The notes under the pieces: model-generated | Seen by the model: only the letters and a program-made list of their open reading frames with translations | Told to the model about the DNA's origin: nothing | Database searches by the model: none | Position numbers and translations under genes: made by a program | Shown: positions 13,622 through 24,764 of the stretch, one piece after another | Layout of the letters: each line of letters opens with the position of its first letter | Position numbering within the stretch: position 1 is the first letter of the stretch | Assembly (NCBI GenBank): GCA_039881145.1 | Contig: JAYKKI010000037.1 | Span: 14,829,501-14,893,500, forward strand | Source: Druceiella hillmani | Taxonomy: Eukaryota; Arthropoda; Insecta; Lepidoptera; Hepialidae | Direction of reading: 5' to 3' | DNA: 64,000 bases

Positions 13622-14398
13622 AGACGAAATCCTGTATTCCAGCGTATTTACTCATTCATCCATTTCTTTAGTTGGGCCACAATTATTTTATTTTGTACAA
13701 TGCGGTTTCTGAAAAAGGGGCTTTGGGACTAATCGGCAAGTAATCTGAAGCTACGATAATAATTTTTAGTCATTTCTAAAAAAATTGCAAAGCTACTACG
13801 AAATAATGTTAAAGCATTAATTAAGTAGGCACCAAAGTCACTTATCGATTACGCACTATTGGAGGCGTAACAGTCGGGCAGTAAGCAAGAACTATCGATA
13901 TAAGGGAATAATTGTGGGAAGGCTGAGCAAAACGAAATAAGGATCCATCCTGCAAGGAAGGTGATTGATACCTAAGCGAAACCAATGAGTCAACACCAAG
14001 CCGAGGCATGGAATGAGTCGGCTGTCGACCGCCGTATAGTCTGTGTTTGATTTTCTGTCTGTCTGCGTGATTTTCACCATAAAAAATAATACTCCAAAAT
14101 TCGTAGCAAAGACCAAAGTAAAATGTTTAAAGTACATAGGTGAAGGAGACTTGAGAAACTAACTACAAATGTTAGTATAGAACGATGAAAAATTTAATAA
14201 TAAAAAGAAAAGCGGATTTAGCTTCCCTTAATATATTTTATATTCATTCATGAAAAGTTTTCATTTTAAAGCAGTATGTAAAAAATCGTTTATAATTACT
14301 GCTAATTTTACTAAGGCGAAGTCATCTGTCAAACCTCCAGGCATTATTTCAATATATTAGTATATTAAAAAGCAAATAATACTTTCCAGATATATTGA

Positions 14399-14472
<74 letters not shown>

Positions 14473-14921
14473 CATATATATATAAATATTTGGGTGTCAG
14501 AAACTTTGTGCTACGTGAATATCCCATGATTTGATCGAAGCTTAAAAACACCGTCGCAGTTATTGATGTCGCAAAAAAGCAGCTAATTTGCCGTTATTTT
14601 TCTACCACGAAAAAGTATTTTTAAATTCGTGAAAGTATAAATTGTATGTGCATTATAGATTTTAAAAGTAGACTAGTTTCTCATTCAATATTGTCAAAAC
14701 TAAAAGTTATAATCTACTATACATTATACAAATGAGGATGGTTTATTGTAAATAAAATATGAAAATATTTCCTACTTAGTACGCAAATACGTTGGTATAT
14801 TTTTATATTTTCTTGGACCGAATCCTATCACAAAAAGGTTTTGACCATTTTTGTCATTGCTATAAGCAGTAAGAACGGTGATATGAGTAAAATAAGATAC
14901 GCGCTATACAGGCAGACGAAG
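13622..14921. mobile_element. 1.28-kb DNA transposon-like insertion with inverted ends and 8-bp target duplication
   Basis: This piece is absent from the other arm of P1, which passes from the partner of about 13585 to the partner of about 14950. Its ends are inverted repeats: the left end (from 13630) reads CCTGTATT..AGCGTATTTACTCAT and the right end, read inward on the minus strand from 14913, reads CCTGTATAGCGCGTATC..TTTACTCAT, together about 35 bp with small gaps. AGACGAAA at 13622-13629 and AGACGAAG at 14914-14921 form a 7-of-8 target duplication. An 8-bp duplication is known for hAT, P and Merlin-type elements, but the ends do not let me choose. The interior holds a (TA)n tract and a frame at 13892-14137 (minus) with no recognised motif, so it is probably non-autonomous or decayed. 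Confidence 0.65.
14403..14484. repeat. (TA)n microsatellite inside the 13.6-14.9 kb insertion
   Basis: About 80 bp of TA dinucleotides with TACATA and TACACATACATA interruptions. Confidence 0.95.
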
Positions 14922-16319
14922 GGGTTTATACTCATACTTTTATTTGTGGTTTGTACGAGATACGCGGGTAACATTTACTGCGGTGTCGGTTCTAAGGGGA
15001 AATGTACATTTTTACGACTCTGTAGTAATGCGAATAAATGCTGCTTTATAAGAGTTATTGTGCCTGTGTATGAAAGCGGAAGCTTCTTGTACTTATTTTA
15101 CGTAAATTTAGCTAAATCTTCACATACATATTTATAGCGATACGTTTTTCAAAAACTGTTAAAGTATTTACAGATTATCTTAGGATAGAATAAAATACTT
15201 ACTTTATTAAGTAACACAATCAGAGTAACGACGGAATTATAATAAAATTATGGCGAAAACATTTCACAATTAGAGAATTTTAATGATTTCTTTATCTAGA
15301 TATTTGAAAAGCTTTGACGTTTCTCCCAATATAATAAATTGAGAGTCCAAAGAAGTCCACAAGATTAGATAGTGTTGTTTGGAGCCTTATTTTAAACAGA
15401 AATGAAATATCGTAGTCGAATAACATATCATTTCTATTCTTCGTTGCTATACATGTTTGTATTCACAAACGTTTATCCGCTAATTAGGATGCTTCCTGTT
15501 GCATCCTTCTTGCAAAATAAAATTTAAATTTATTTAAAGGCGGGAAATTATTCAGATGTTTCCTGGATTCAACGGAATAAGCTAGTACCTTGTCAACTAA
15601 TATTTATTCATTTTATTATCGTTAATACTTTCCGTATTTTAAACAGTTTTAAAAGGTATTTTAACCTTGCATTGCTCTCTATTTTGACATGTTACATACT
15701 ATAAGTGATATTTGTCGATGCTAGATTAGTATCTCCATCTGTTGTTCTGTCTATACTCAATCGATCAATAAAATATTCATTATCGTGCAGTTGATTACTA
15801 AGTGGGGCGCTATTTTAGTATATAAGCAGTTATACTTATTATTTCCGAATATGTAATAAAATAAAGACAAATTAAACTATAAGCTTTGATGCGATTAAAC
15901 CAATTCCCAAAGGTTAATCAGAAACTCCTGAAATATCTCTTGTCAAAATAATGTTGGTGGTTTTAATATTGTGATATTCTACATATTTACTTAAACTGAA
16001 GCATTTCCCCTAATTTTTATAAATTACACTGAGGAAAGGCTAAACAAATATTAAATTTATTACAAAATGTTCGGACTACAATTATTTTTATAACTTTCGT
16101 TTAATTTTAATCACTGATATGAAATATTGGTTTTAAAAAATATTTGATTCAAAACTGACACATTACTTTAAATCGAACTGTATAACTAAATCATACAAGA
16201 ACAGGCAAATTTTACATTATACTTTGACAATTATTATAATTGAATGAATGTAACATGAGAACTAGAATAAAATATCGGTCAACGGTCGTTGCAAAATTTC
16301 AGGAATTCTCATATAAATA

Positions 16320-16519
16320 AGATCTGTAATTCAGCTGAAGTGAGGACATTTGCAGCCTAAATGGCACCAGACACCGGCTGATGTACACAAACGAGGTCGT
16401 TAGCAGACGCTGACCGACGCATTTTTATTATCTCAATTATAACGAACGTGAAAACAGCCATCCTGTTATTCTGCTGCCTCATTTTATTTGAATTAGCGTC
16501 GAGACACAGTCTGCCTGTG
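16320..16519 (+). other. Highly conserved island of P1, left copy
   Basis: A 200-bp stretch that matches the reverse complement of 24420-24619 without gaps at about 186 of 200 positions by hand count (about 93%). The first 90 bp are almost identical. It is visibly less AT-rich than its surroundings and contains no open frame shared by both copies that I would call coding. Strong conservation inside poorly alignable flanks suggests either a conserved noncoding element under constraint or local gene conversion. Confidence 0.85.
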
Positions 16520-17239
16520 CGTGGAAAAAATCGAGCGCTTCGGTAAAAATTCAGGCACTAACATTAATTTTTTTTATAAATATTTTAGCATTTACTTTTC
16601 GTTAACTGACTTGTTCATATCTTTAAATATTTAGATGAAAAATATTTATCTGTGAGGTTATCGTTACGATAAAAGAAAGATCTTAGGCCTTATTTAAAAA
16701 AAAAGTAACGTGTTGATTACGGTATCCGTGCGTTACGAGCTAAAATTTAGAATATTTATAGTGTAAATGAAATTAAAATTACATTAACCGTGGACGTAAA
16801 ATTAATTGTTATATTAATAGCATTTGTTAAAATAATACCTCCTAAAAACTAAACATTCGCTATCTCTTAGGTAGGTAAAATTGTTTTGTTATTTAATTTT
16901 ACATTTTCTTAGTTGTAATTCGTAATGGCTAAGATGTATTGTGAGAAAAGGAGAGAAAGTTTATTGCTACCAAATGTGACGTTAGCGTCTAATTAGTTAT
17001 GCTTTAGATGGGTCTTCATTTTATTCAAAAGATCTGTTTATGCCAACTTGTTTTCAGATAATCTCTTGCCACCTGCTTTCAATTATTTTCTCTAATAAGG
17101 AAGATATGAAACCAAGATTGGATGTGTGCAGTAACCTGTGTTTCAGTTGGCCCTATAATCCGGTGGACAGTTTTTGCTTGGTATATATTCAAAAATACTG
17201 CTACGATTAATTTGGGGGTATAATAATTTGTGACCAAAA

Positions 17240-17286
17240 GTAATCTATATTTATTGAAATTATCATGCGCAATAAATATAGATTAC
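17240..17286. repeat. Perfect 17-bp hairpin
   Basis: gtaatctatatttattg at 17240-17256 is exactly complementary to 17270-17286, with a 13-nt loop. Confidence 0.9.
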
Positions 17287-17774
17287 TACGCTGGTTTATT
17301 TAAGATTACTAGAGGTCTTTGTTTCCAATTCATAATATGGAGGATTAGAAATATAAGGTTTGTGAATTAACGATATATTTTATCAGTCAAATTATCGCTA
17401 CCAATGTCAAATCAATCAAATGACAAATAAGATAATATCAATAATGCATGACCTAAAATATTGCAACAAAATAAAATGAAGAAAATATGATAAAAATATG
17501 ATAAAAGAACGATAGTTCCTAAACGCATTAACAGACTAACGTAATCGTAGCTATGTAAAGAAAATAACAAACTTATACTTTTCAGCTAACCCGATTGATG
17601 CAAGATGCGCTGGCTATCAACATTATAAATAGAAATAATGATTAAAATGTGTTGATACCTAAATATTTCCAACAAAACTTATCCATTTCAAGCATCAAAA
17701 CAGGGCTTAGTGAAACTTCCCAACGTGGAAAGGATCTGACAGCTCTTGCTATAATTAATATATACTCACGTCAC

Positions 17775-18235
17775 CTTTTGTTTTTTTTGACCGAGACTAC
17801 AAATCTTCTTCTGAGTCGTGTCGCTCTTGACCGAGAGGTCGTGGTCACGATGAAGCTACATCATCATTGGTGGTTGACCCTTCTCACAATATCTCGCCAT
17901 CTTAACCTATTGCCCGACATCGTAGTGCCTTTATGTAGAGGGTCTCCTACTTCTGATTTTATTTGGTCAGCCCATCGCATGGATGATTTGCCACGCAGTC
18001 TGTTTCCTTCCACCCTTCCCTAGATCACCAAATGCTCTATGGAGTCATTATTTCGCCTTGAGACATAGCCAAAGAACTTCAAAATTCGAGACTGTACTAG
18101 GTTTGATAGACGCTGCGTGATGCCGAGTTCTTGAAATATGGAAGTGTTGTATGAAATTCTGTCCATGATACTGCCAGCATTTTCCTCCAGCACCACATCT
18201 CTAAGCATCTATTTTCGGAACTCCAAATACCTCCT
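17775..18235 (-). pseudogene. RTE-like LINE reverse transcriptase, C-terminal tail and 3' end
   Basis: Read on the minus strand, conceptual translation gives EMWCWRKMLAVSWTEFHT, then after a -1 type frameshift TSIFQELGITQRLSN, ILKFFGYVSRRN, EHLVI, a stop, GRVEGNRLRGKSSMRWADQI, LHKGTTMSGNRLRWRDIVRR and VNHQ, ending at a TGA at 17864-17866. The order WCWRRM...SWT, GH(Y)V.RR, GR.EG.R.RG..P.RW.DQI and R..WR.IVRR is the well-known C-terminus of RTE-like endonuclease-reverse transcriptases in insects. The GACCACGACCTCTC-like 3' tail to about 17775 fits too. The piece is 5' truncated, as usual for LINEs, and has at least one frameshift and one stop. It interrupts the left arm of P1 exactly where the right arm (about 23310) continues without it. 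Confidence 0.85.
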
Positions 18236-19207
18236 CCTAAAATTGCAATTTCTATCATAAAATGAGATAACTCTCAATTTTAAATGATTTGATCATAATT
18301 CATTTGGCAACAATACGTTTAACATTTCTTACCGTTTAACACTGTGGTCATCGCAATCTATTTGATGGAAAATATTTACAACTCTTTCAGAAATGGTTAA
18401 AACTCATATATTCTATCGAATTTATTAGCATTTCTATGAAAATACAATTCTAATTATAATAATTTAAGAATATTGTATTATACAGTGTATATCTATGAAT
18501 CACTATTGGTGAACGAATTATTTTTTCTATTTTCTAGAAGATATTTTTTCAATTAATTATATATGTATATTCGAACCTACAAGTGATTAAAATTTAATAT
18601 GGAGAAGATATCAAAATTTACTGTAAATTTTTTCCAATATCAAAATTATTTCCCACGATTGGAATCAGTTTAAATAGTAAAATATATTTTTTATTATTCC
18701 AAATTTAAATTAAATTAAATTTAAATAAATAATAGGAACAAAGACTATTTTGTTTTCTTTTACTGCATATCAAGTCGAATATTTAACGTCAATTTAAATA
18801 TGAAAATAAAAATGATATTAGTAACATTATTTGACAATCATAAATAACAAAATTTTATCATATCAATACCTAAGACTTCTTCAAAATAATATAAAAAAAC
18901 CGACACATATTTTTATCCTTGCACAAAGGAAAAGCAAAAGGATTATTTTCAACAGAGCACTTCGTTTGTTGTCAAATATGCACTACATTGAAGCTTCCAT
19001 CTGGCCATTAAGACCACGTTACTTATCTTCTTAAATATTAATATTAATAAGATTTGATACTAATCTATTCATTCGCACATAAATGGATTGGTATTTTTAA
19101 AAAGATAAATAACGTTTGTGGTATTTTTTGAAAATTCTCTTTGTTTGGCGCAATGCGATATGTATGATTTATTAGAATAAAATGTTAATGCCCGATGCTA
19201 ATAAATT

Positions 19208-19354
19208 GCTAATAACTCACCTGAAGATGTTGTAATACAACGAAACCTAGGTCGTAGTAAATTACTTAAAGAAAGTCGAAATAATACTACATCACGTAGT
19301 TTCATTTAATTATCAATAATGAATTTTTACAAAATTGACGACAAATATATTCAA
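19208..19354 (+). mobile_element. Repeat family R, copy a (hammerhead-like core)
   Basis: Shares about 140 bp with copies at 21317-21450 (plus), 45818-45985 (minus) and 46005-46120 (plus), including gaagatgttgtaat, cgaaacctagg, cttaaagaaagt and tactacatcacgtagtttca. At 19221 it reads CTGAAGA, then one extra T, a stem GTTGT-AAT-ACAAC, GAA, the palindrome ACCTAGGT, and C. This follows the hammerhead order CUGANGA, stem II, GAAA, stem III, UH, with a three-base-pair palindromic stem III. Stem I next to the core is weak in this copy (CA pairs with TG, then a mismatch). Penelope-like elements and retrozymes are known to carry such motifs in their terminal repeats. Assignment to them is inference. 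Confidence 0.55.
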
Positions 19355-20702
19355 CAGAATAAAATGTGTCATGGGGACCTAATTATCCTTTTTGGGCAAA
19401 AATATTGAAACGGTACCAAAATAAAATAATATGGTTTGCCATATAATGGCAATTTGTCGGTTCATTTGAATATTAGTATAAATATTACAGCACGTAATTA
19501 ATATAATACTTTCATTCATTGAATGAATTTAATATTTGAATAACAGCTCTATTTAATGTTTATTTATAGGCGCTAACCTAAAATATTATAAGAGCTATCT
19601 TATTCCTATAAAATTAGACACAATGACAATCGACAAATTTGCTCTCTTTCTTTCGACTTCTCTCTCTCCCTCTCTTTCTCCGATGCTCTGGAAAAAACAG
19701 TTTTTTTCAATTTTATGTTTTAGAAATATTGTTCAAAACCATAAACTAAATAGCCTTATCTCTCAATGTACTATTCAGAGAGCTACAAAAATGTACGCTA
19801 CAATCTAAAAGCTACTTTACTTCTTCGGGTTTTCGAGATAGTTTTCATTTACTACTTTTTCAAAATCCGGAACCTTCTCAATGTTTTCTGCTTACTTTCT
19901 TATTTCTTCTCATTTTTTTAACGGCGAATTGGTATTTTCTATTTTCAATGATAACAGCTTGTATATCTGCGGACAAATGCGGTACTCTTTTGCAATTTTC
20001 GGAATCTCTGGATCCTACGTTGCTTTGAGTCGGATTCAAAAAAATCGAAGACGCGGAATTCCGCAGTGCTATAGGACAATATGGACAAAACAGCGTGGAT
20101 TCTGAGGGCGAGTGACTTAAAATGGGGGTAACCAGTTGAAAACTGTCAAATTTATAGTCAGCATGCTACGATAATGCTGACAGATAAATCAGCTGCGTTT
20201 TTATTTTAGCGTTAATCTGTATTAAATATTCTAAATATATTTTGATGAAATACAAATCAGATAATATGATTTACTGAAAAGTGGGCAATATTTATCATCA
20301 GATCGCATAAAAACTATACTCTCGTGGGATGGCAAATTAAAAATAACATTTCGATCCCTAGGGGGAAAATAAACAAAATAACAAATATATAGAATATTGA
20401 AAATTTGGAATGTTAAATTATTACCTCAGTCCATATTTATATATTGTAATGCATAAATAAACTATTAATGAATTTTACCAATATTATACCATACTGTATA
20501 CAAAATTAATTCAAATTTTGAACAAAACATTATTTCTATAAGTTCGTATTCATTATAATTTTAAATAATATCAATTTAATAAGATATTTGATACACAACT
20601 TCGAAAATTAAAACTGCCTAATTAATTTACGGGTTAAATTATTTGAGATTAGTTGCGGAATGCTATTATTCCCAACAACTCATTGTTTATGGTTATACGA
20701 CA

Positions 20703-20725
20703 AAGTTGATATGAAATATCAACTT
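20703..20725. repeat. Perfect 10-bp hairpin at the predicted centre of P1
   Basis: aagttgatat (20703-20712) and atatcaactt (20716-20725) are exact complements with a 3-nt loop. The centre predicted from inner P1 pairs (sum about 41.53 kb) is about 20.77 kb, within 60 bp of this hairpin. The flanks immediately outside align only weakly. Confidence 0.6.
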
Positions 20726-21316
20726 AGAAGTAAATAAATCAAATTGAGATTTATTTCATACACTTACCGTTTTAAAATCCATTCGTCTTGTGCAGCAATT
20801 TTGTTAGTGGCAAATATACTTCGACAATGTAATAATAATAAATATTTACAAATTCATATTAGGAAACCGATGAAGGTAGATAATCTCATATAAATAAACC
20901 TCAGATCGTAATATAATTATGACGGTGTATAACAAAATCGTAAAATTATTCCAGACATCTTATTAAATCCAATCGAGGGAACAGCGCCAAATTGCAATAT
21001 AAAAGCATAAATCTGCTGAAAAATTATGCAATGAGACATATTGAAAATAATCATAAGATATCTATCACATATTACCTGAAATACCAATATTACTATATGG
21101 CTGATATATCAAGTCTTTTACGAACTTAATACTTGGAAAAATATAGGACTTTTGTTTTTTATCTGTTACATACAAGTCAAGATTATAAGTGTGGGACGAT
21201 CTTTTCAGGAGAGAACACAGAAACATTATTGTGCAATTAAAAATGCCAACGAGAATTTGAGATACTTTTTAATTGTTATAAAAAATAATAGGTAATCTGT
21301 AACAGATATATTTAAC

Positions 21317-21450
21317 ACAATTAAAGATGTTATAATCCAACGAAACCTAGGAAAGAAATTAAAGAAAGTAGAAATGATACTACATCACGTAGTTTCATTT
21401 AATTGTAAATAATGCATTTCTACAAAATTAACGCCAAATATATTCGATAT
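21317..21450 (+). mobile_element. Repeat family R, copy b
   Basis: Direct repeat of copy a, about 2.1 kb downstream, in the same orientation. It keeps gatgtt, ccaacgaaacctagg, attaaagaaagtagaaat, tactacatcacgtagtttca and aacgccaaatatattcgata, but has lost the CTGA start of the ribozyme-like core and a short piece after CCTAGG. The two copies could be the direct terminal repeats of one element, but the 2 kb between them shows no reverse transcriptase. Neither copy is found at the mirrored position of P1, so they probably arrived after the inversion-duplication. Confidence 0.5.
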
Positions 21451-24419
21451 ATTTAAGGTATCTAAATTAGAGAAAAGAAATTATAAACGGATAACGGTAA
21501 ATGTTCAGATTATTCTAAAACGAAAGTTTAGAAGAAAATATTTGCGAGCAGAACAGGCACGTAGAGTGAACATACACATTTGTATAAGCAATTTGGGCGC
21601 GCAAAAATTGCTTTTAAAATGTACAAATTTGCTTTCACAACAAGAGTTTGGTTTGAACTCTTAATTTGTTTAGAAGCGAGGGTTCGCTTCTTATTTCGGT
21701 ATTCATACAAAATAATTGAAATGAAAATAATTATGCTTGTCATTAAATGTCAAAATTTATGATATACGATTACCTCTGTTAGCACATATCTTTTAAGAAG
21801 GCAAGGAAAACTGATGGATAGATCGATGGGACTGCATTTATATATGTATGTATGTATATATAGATAAGTATAGAGCGAGAGAGAAGAGAGAATATAAGAA
21901 ATATAGAAAGGCAACGAATTAGTTGGTTATCAAAGTATCTTGCTAATGGGAATAAGAGTTCGCCAATAAATAAACATTTAACATAGATATTATTCAAAAG
22001 TTAAATTTATTCAGTAAATAAAGAAGTTATATTAATTACTTGATTTTATAATAATATTTATAATAATAAAAAAATTAATCGAAAAATTGCCACCGATATG
22101 TGATACATTAATTCAAATTATTTTAATTAGTTCCTGATGACACATCTTTTTCTAACAATTCATATACATATATAATTTTACATAAACTACACAAAAGTTA
22201 TAGAAAATTGCACAAACGTTATTTACCTTCTTAATAATTTTAATTTACGTAAATTAATATGGATTTTACACAAAAGTTATTCATCTTTTTAAATAATAAA
22301 ATTTTCAAAGTCGGATCTGTAACTTTATGAGTTGGTAATATATGCGAAATTTTGTATTAAACAACTCCCACAAAATTCGAATGTTCAGATTTTCTTTAAA
22401 CTATTTTAAATACATTTGGTTACTTAGTGCAAAATAACCGAAAATGCTATAGGTACAATTTCCCTTTATTAATAATGGTTAAGTGCAAGCTTTAATGTAG
22501 TGCGTATTTACAATACACAAAATAATCCGAAAGGATGAAAATATTTTTCAATCTTTTATTTTATTATGAATAAATCGTATCTATTGATACGATTAAGTTT
22601 TATTATTTACGATTAATTGTAAAATATTGCTTTTCACCTTTTTCACCACAAACCTATATTTTATTCTATTTAATTTGACGTCAAATATTTGATTCGATAT
22701 TTGGTAAAAGAAAACAAATTAGTCTTTGTTCTTATTATTTATAAATTGCTGCAGTTGACTAATAAAGTGTTATTTGATTCAAATTCGATGCAAATTAAAA
22801 AATGTAATTTATTATGTAAAATGACGTCCCATCGTAGGATATTTATTGATACCAGGAAAAATATACAGTAACTTTTGTTTTTTTTTCTATCTTAAATATT
22901 AATGACTGGTACATGTTCAAATATTCATATTTTTTTAATTTAAAAAAATCTCTTTTAGAAAATAGGCAAGTTGATCCATTTACTGACCAGAATTGCAAGA
23001 TACGAACTCTATAATATAATGTCAAATAATTAAAGTTAGATTTATATTTTCTTGGAAAATCAAAAAAAATGTGATAAAACCTCCTACATTACTTCTAAAA
23101 GATAGACTGTGTCAATTAGGCATCTGTATATGAATTTCAACCATTTCCGAAATAGGTTTTAAATATTTGCCATGAAATAGATTGCAATGACCACAGCCTT
23201 AAACGGCAAGAAATGTCAAACGAATGGCTGCGGAAATAAAACTTTTGCTTATAACCAAATTATTTCCAATTTAGAGTTTTCTCATTTCATGATAGAAATT
23301 GCATTTTAGGGGGGGGGTCCATTTGGAGGCAGCGGTCAAAAACACTGTCAATTAATTATTATTGTCAACCAAGTTTGTCTATTAATTGGATTTTAATCAT
23401 GATTGTTTGTTAATTAGAGCAAGAACTGTCATTCTGTTCGTATTGGGATGTTTCATGAATCCCAATTTTCATATAAGAAATGGTTAACTTTTGTTAGACA
23501 TTTTTAGACATCAAAATATTTTCACATTTATTTCGACGCATAAACTAGATGTCCAGGATATCTTGTACCGATTGGGTTACCTGAAAAGCGTAGTTTGTTA
23601 TTTTTCACATGTCACTATTATGTGAGTAAACTAATGAATTTAGAAAGTTCCGTGCTTTAAATAAATTTTTTTTTCACATCATTTTGTTGCAATATTTTAT
23701 TTTAACTTAACTGATGAAGTGTACAATTAATTCACAAAACTTATATTGCCAAACCTTCATGATGATTAATTAGAAACAAATATTTTTAGTAATGTTAAAT
23801 ATACCAATGCGGATATTAATTGTAGTGCATATAGATAATAATCTATATGCATCACAATTGTTCATGAATACCAGTTTAATATATTTCATAAATATTAGTT
23901 AATTAATTCCCAGCCATAAATTATTTAACACCCAAATTAACCGTTGCAGTATTTTTGCATTTTTACCAAACATAAACTTTTCATCAAAATATAGAGCAAA
24001 CTGAAACATTGGTCACTACACGCATGAGATCTTCGTTGCATCTTCTCCTTACTATAAACAATAATTGAAAATAGGTGGTAAGATATTATCTCAAAACAAC
24101 TTGGAATAAATACAATCTTTTGAACAAGATGATGGCCCATATAAAGCATAACTAAACAGACGCTATGTATTATTTACTTTGCAATGTATTATTTTATCAA
24201 CGGCTATTAAAACAACAATTAATTTTACATTAAGGGTCAATGTTATTTCAATTACACTGTAAATATTTTAAATTTTTAGTCGTAACGAACGGACACCGCG
24301 ATCAACATATTATTTCTTTTTGAAAAAAAAAGCTAAGATCATTCTTTCATCGTAACAATAAATTCATAGGTTATTTTAAAGAAAAAGTATTTACAGAAAA
24401 AAAATATAATATTTACAGG

Positions 24420-24619
24420 CACAGGGAGACTGTGTCGCGACACTAACTTAAATAAAATGAGCCAGCAGAATAACGGGATGGCTGTTTTTACGTTCGTTAT
24501 AATAGATATAATAAAAATACGTCACTCAGCGTCTGCTAACGACCTCGTTTGTGTACATCAGCCGGTGTCTGGTGCCGTTTAGGCTGCAAATGTCCTCACT
24601 TCAGCTGAATTACAGATCT
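24420..24619 (-). other. Highly conserved island of P1, right copy
   Basis: Ungapped 200-bp reverse-complement partner of 16320-16519, about 93% identical by hand count. Most of the 14 or so differences lie in the half nearer 24420. Confidence 0.85.
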
Positions 24620-24736
24620 TATTTATACGTGGATTCCTTTTATTTTGAACGACCACTAACGTATATTTTATTCTAGTTCTTATGTTACATTCACTCAAAT
24701 CTATTAATTGTTATGGACTATGTTTACAAAATTTGC

Positions 24737-24764
24737 CTGTTACGTGATTTAAATCACGTAACAG
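24737..24764. repeat. Perfect 28-bp palindrome with no spacer
   Basis: ctgttacgtgattt is followed directly by its exact reverse complement. It lies in the right arm of P1. The left-arm partner region near 16.2 kb (acaggcaaattttac) carries only half of it, so the palindrome formed after the duplication. Confidence 0.95.

Larger units (their letters stand above)
12466..19700 (+). repeat. Palindrome P1, left arm
   Basis: Blocks of this segment match the reverse complement of about 21.84-27.08 kb in strictly reversed order. Examples: 12466-12520 with 27040-27075; 12640-12770 with 26770-26910; 12961-13140 with 26310-26460; 13480-13580 with 25845-25935; 14970-15100 with 25690-25830; 15725-15745 with 25120-25140; 15890-15990 with 24890-24980; 16320-16519 with 24420-24619; 18240-18400 with 23130-23310; 19366-19388 with 22126-22148; 19430-19580 with 21950-22110. 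Coordinate sums drift from about 39.4 to 41.5 kb, largely because the left arm gained DNA at 13.6-14.9 and 17.8-18.2 kb. Identity is patchy. No gene is seen inside. Confidence 0.9.

Noticed and set aside
13892..14137. 81-residue minus-strand frame inside the 1.28-kb insertion, as a possible transposase piece
   Set aside because: No DDE or zinc-finger motif could be recognised, so it was not annotated as coding.
17649..18023. 124-residue plus-strand frame, the longest in the window
   Set aside because: It is the antisense shadow of the LINE reverse transcriptase tail on the minus strand.
19630..19690. Pyrimidine-rich tract as a polypyrimidine splice signal
   Set aside because: It is mirrored in the other arm of P1 as a simple repeat, and no exon follows it.
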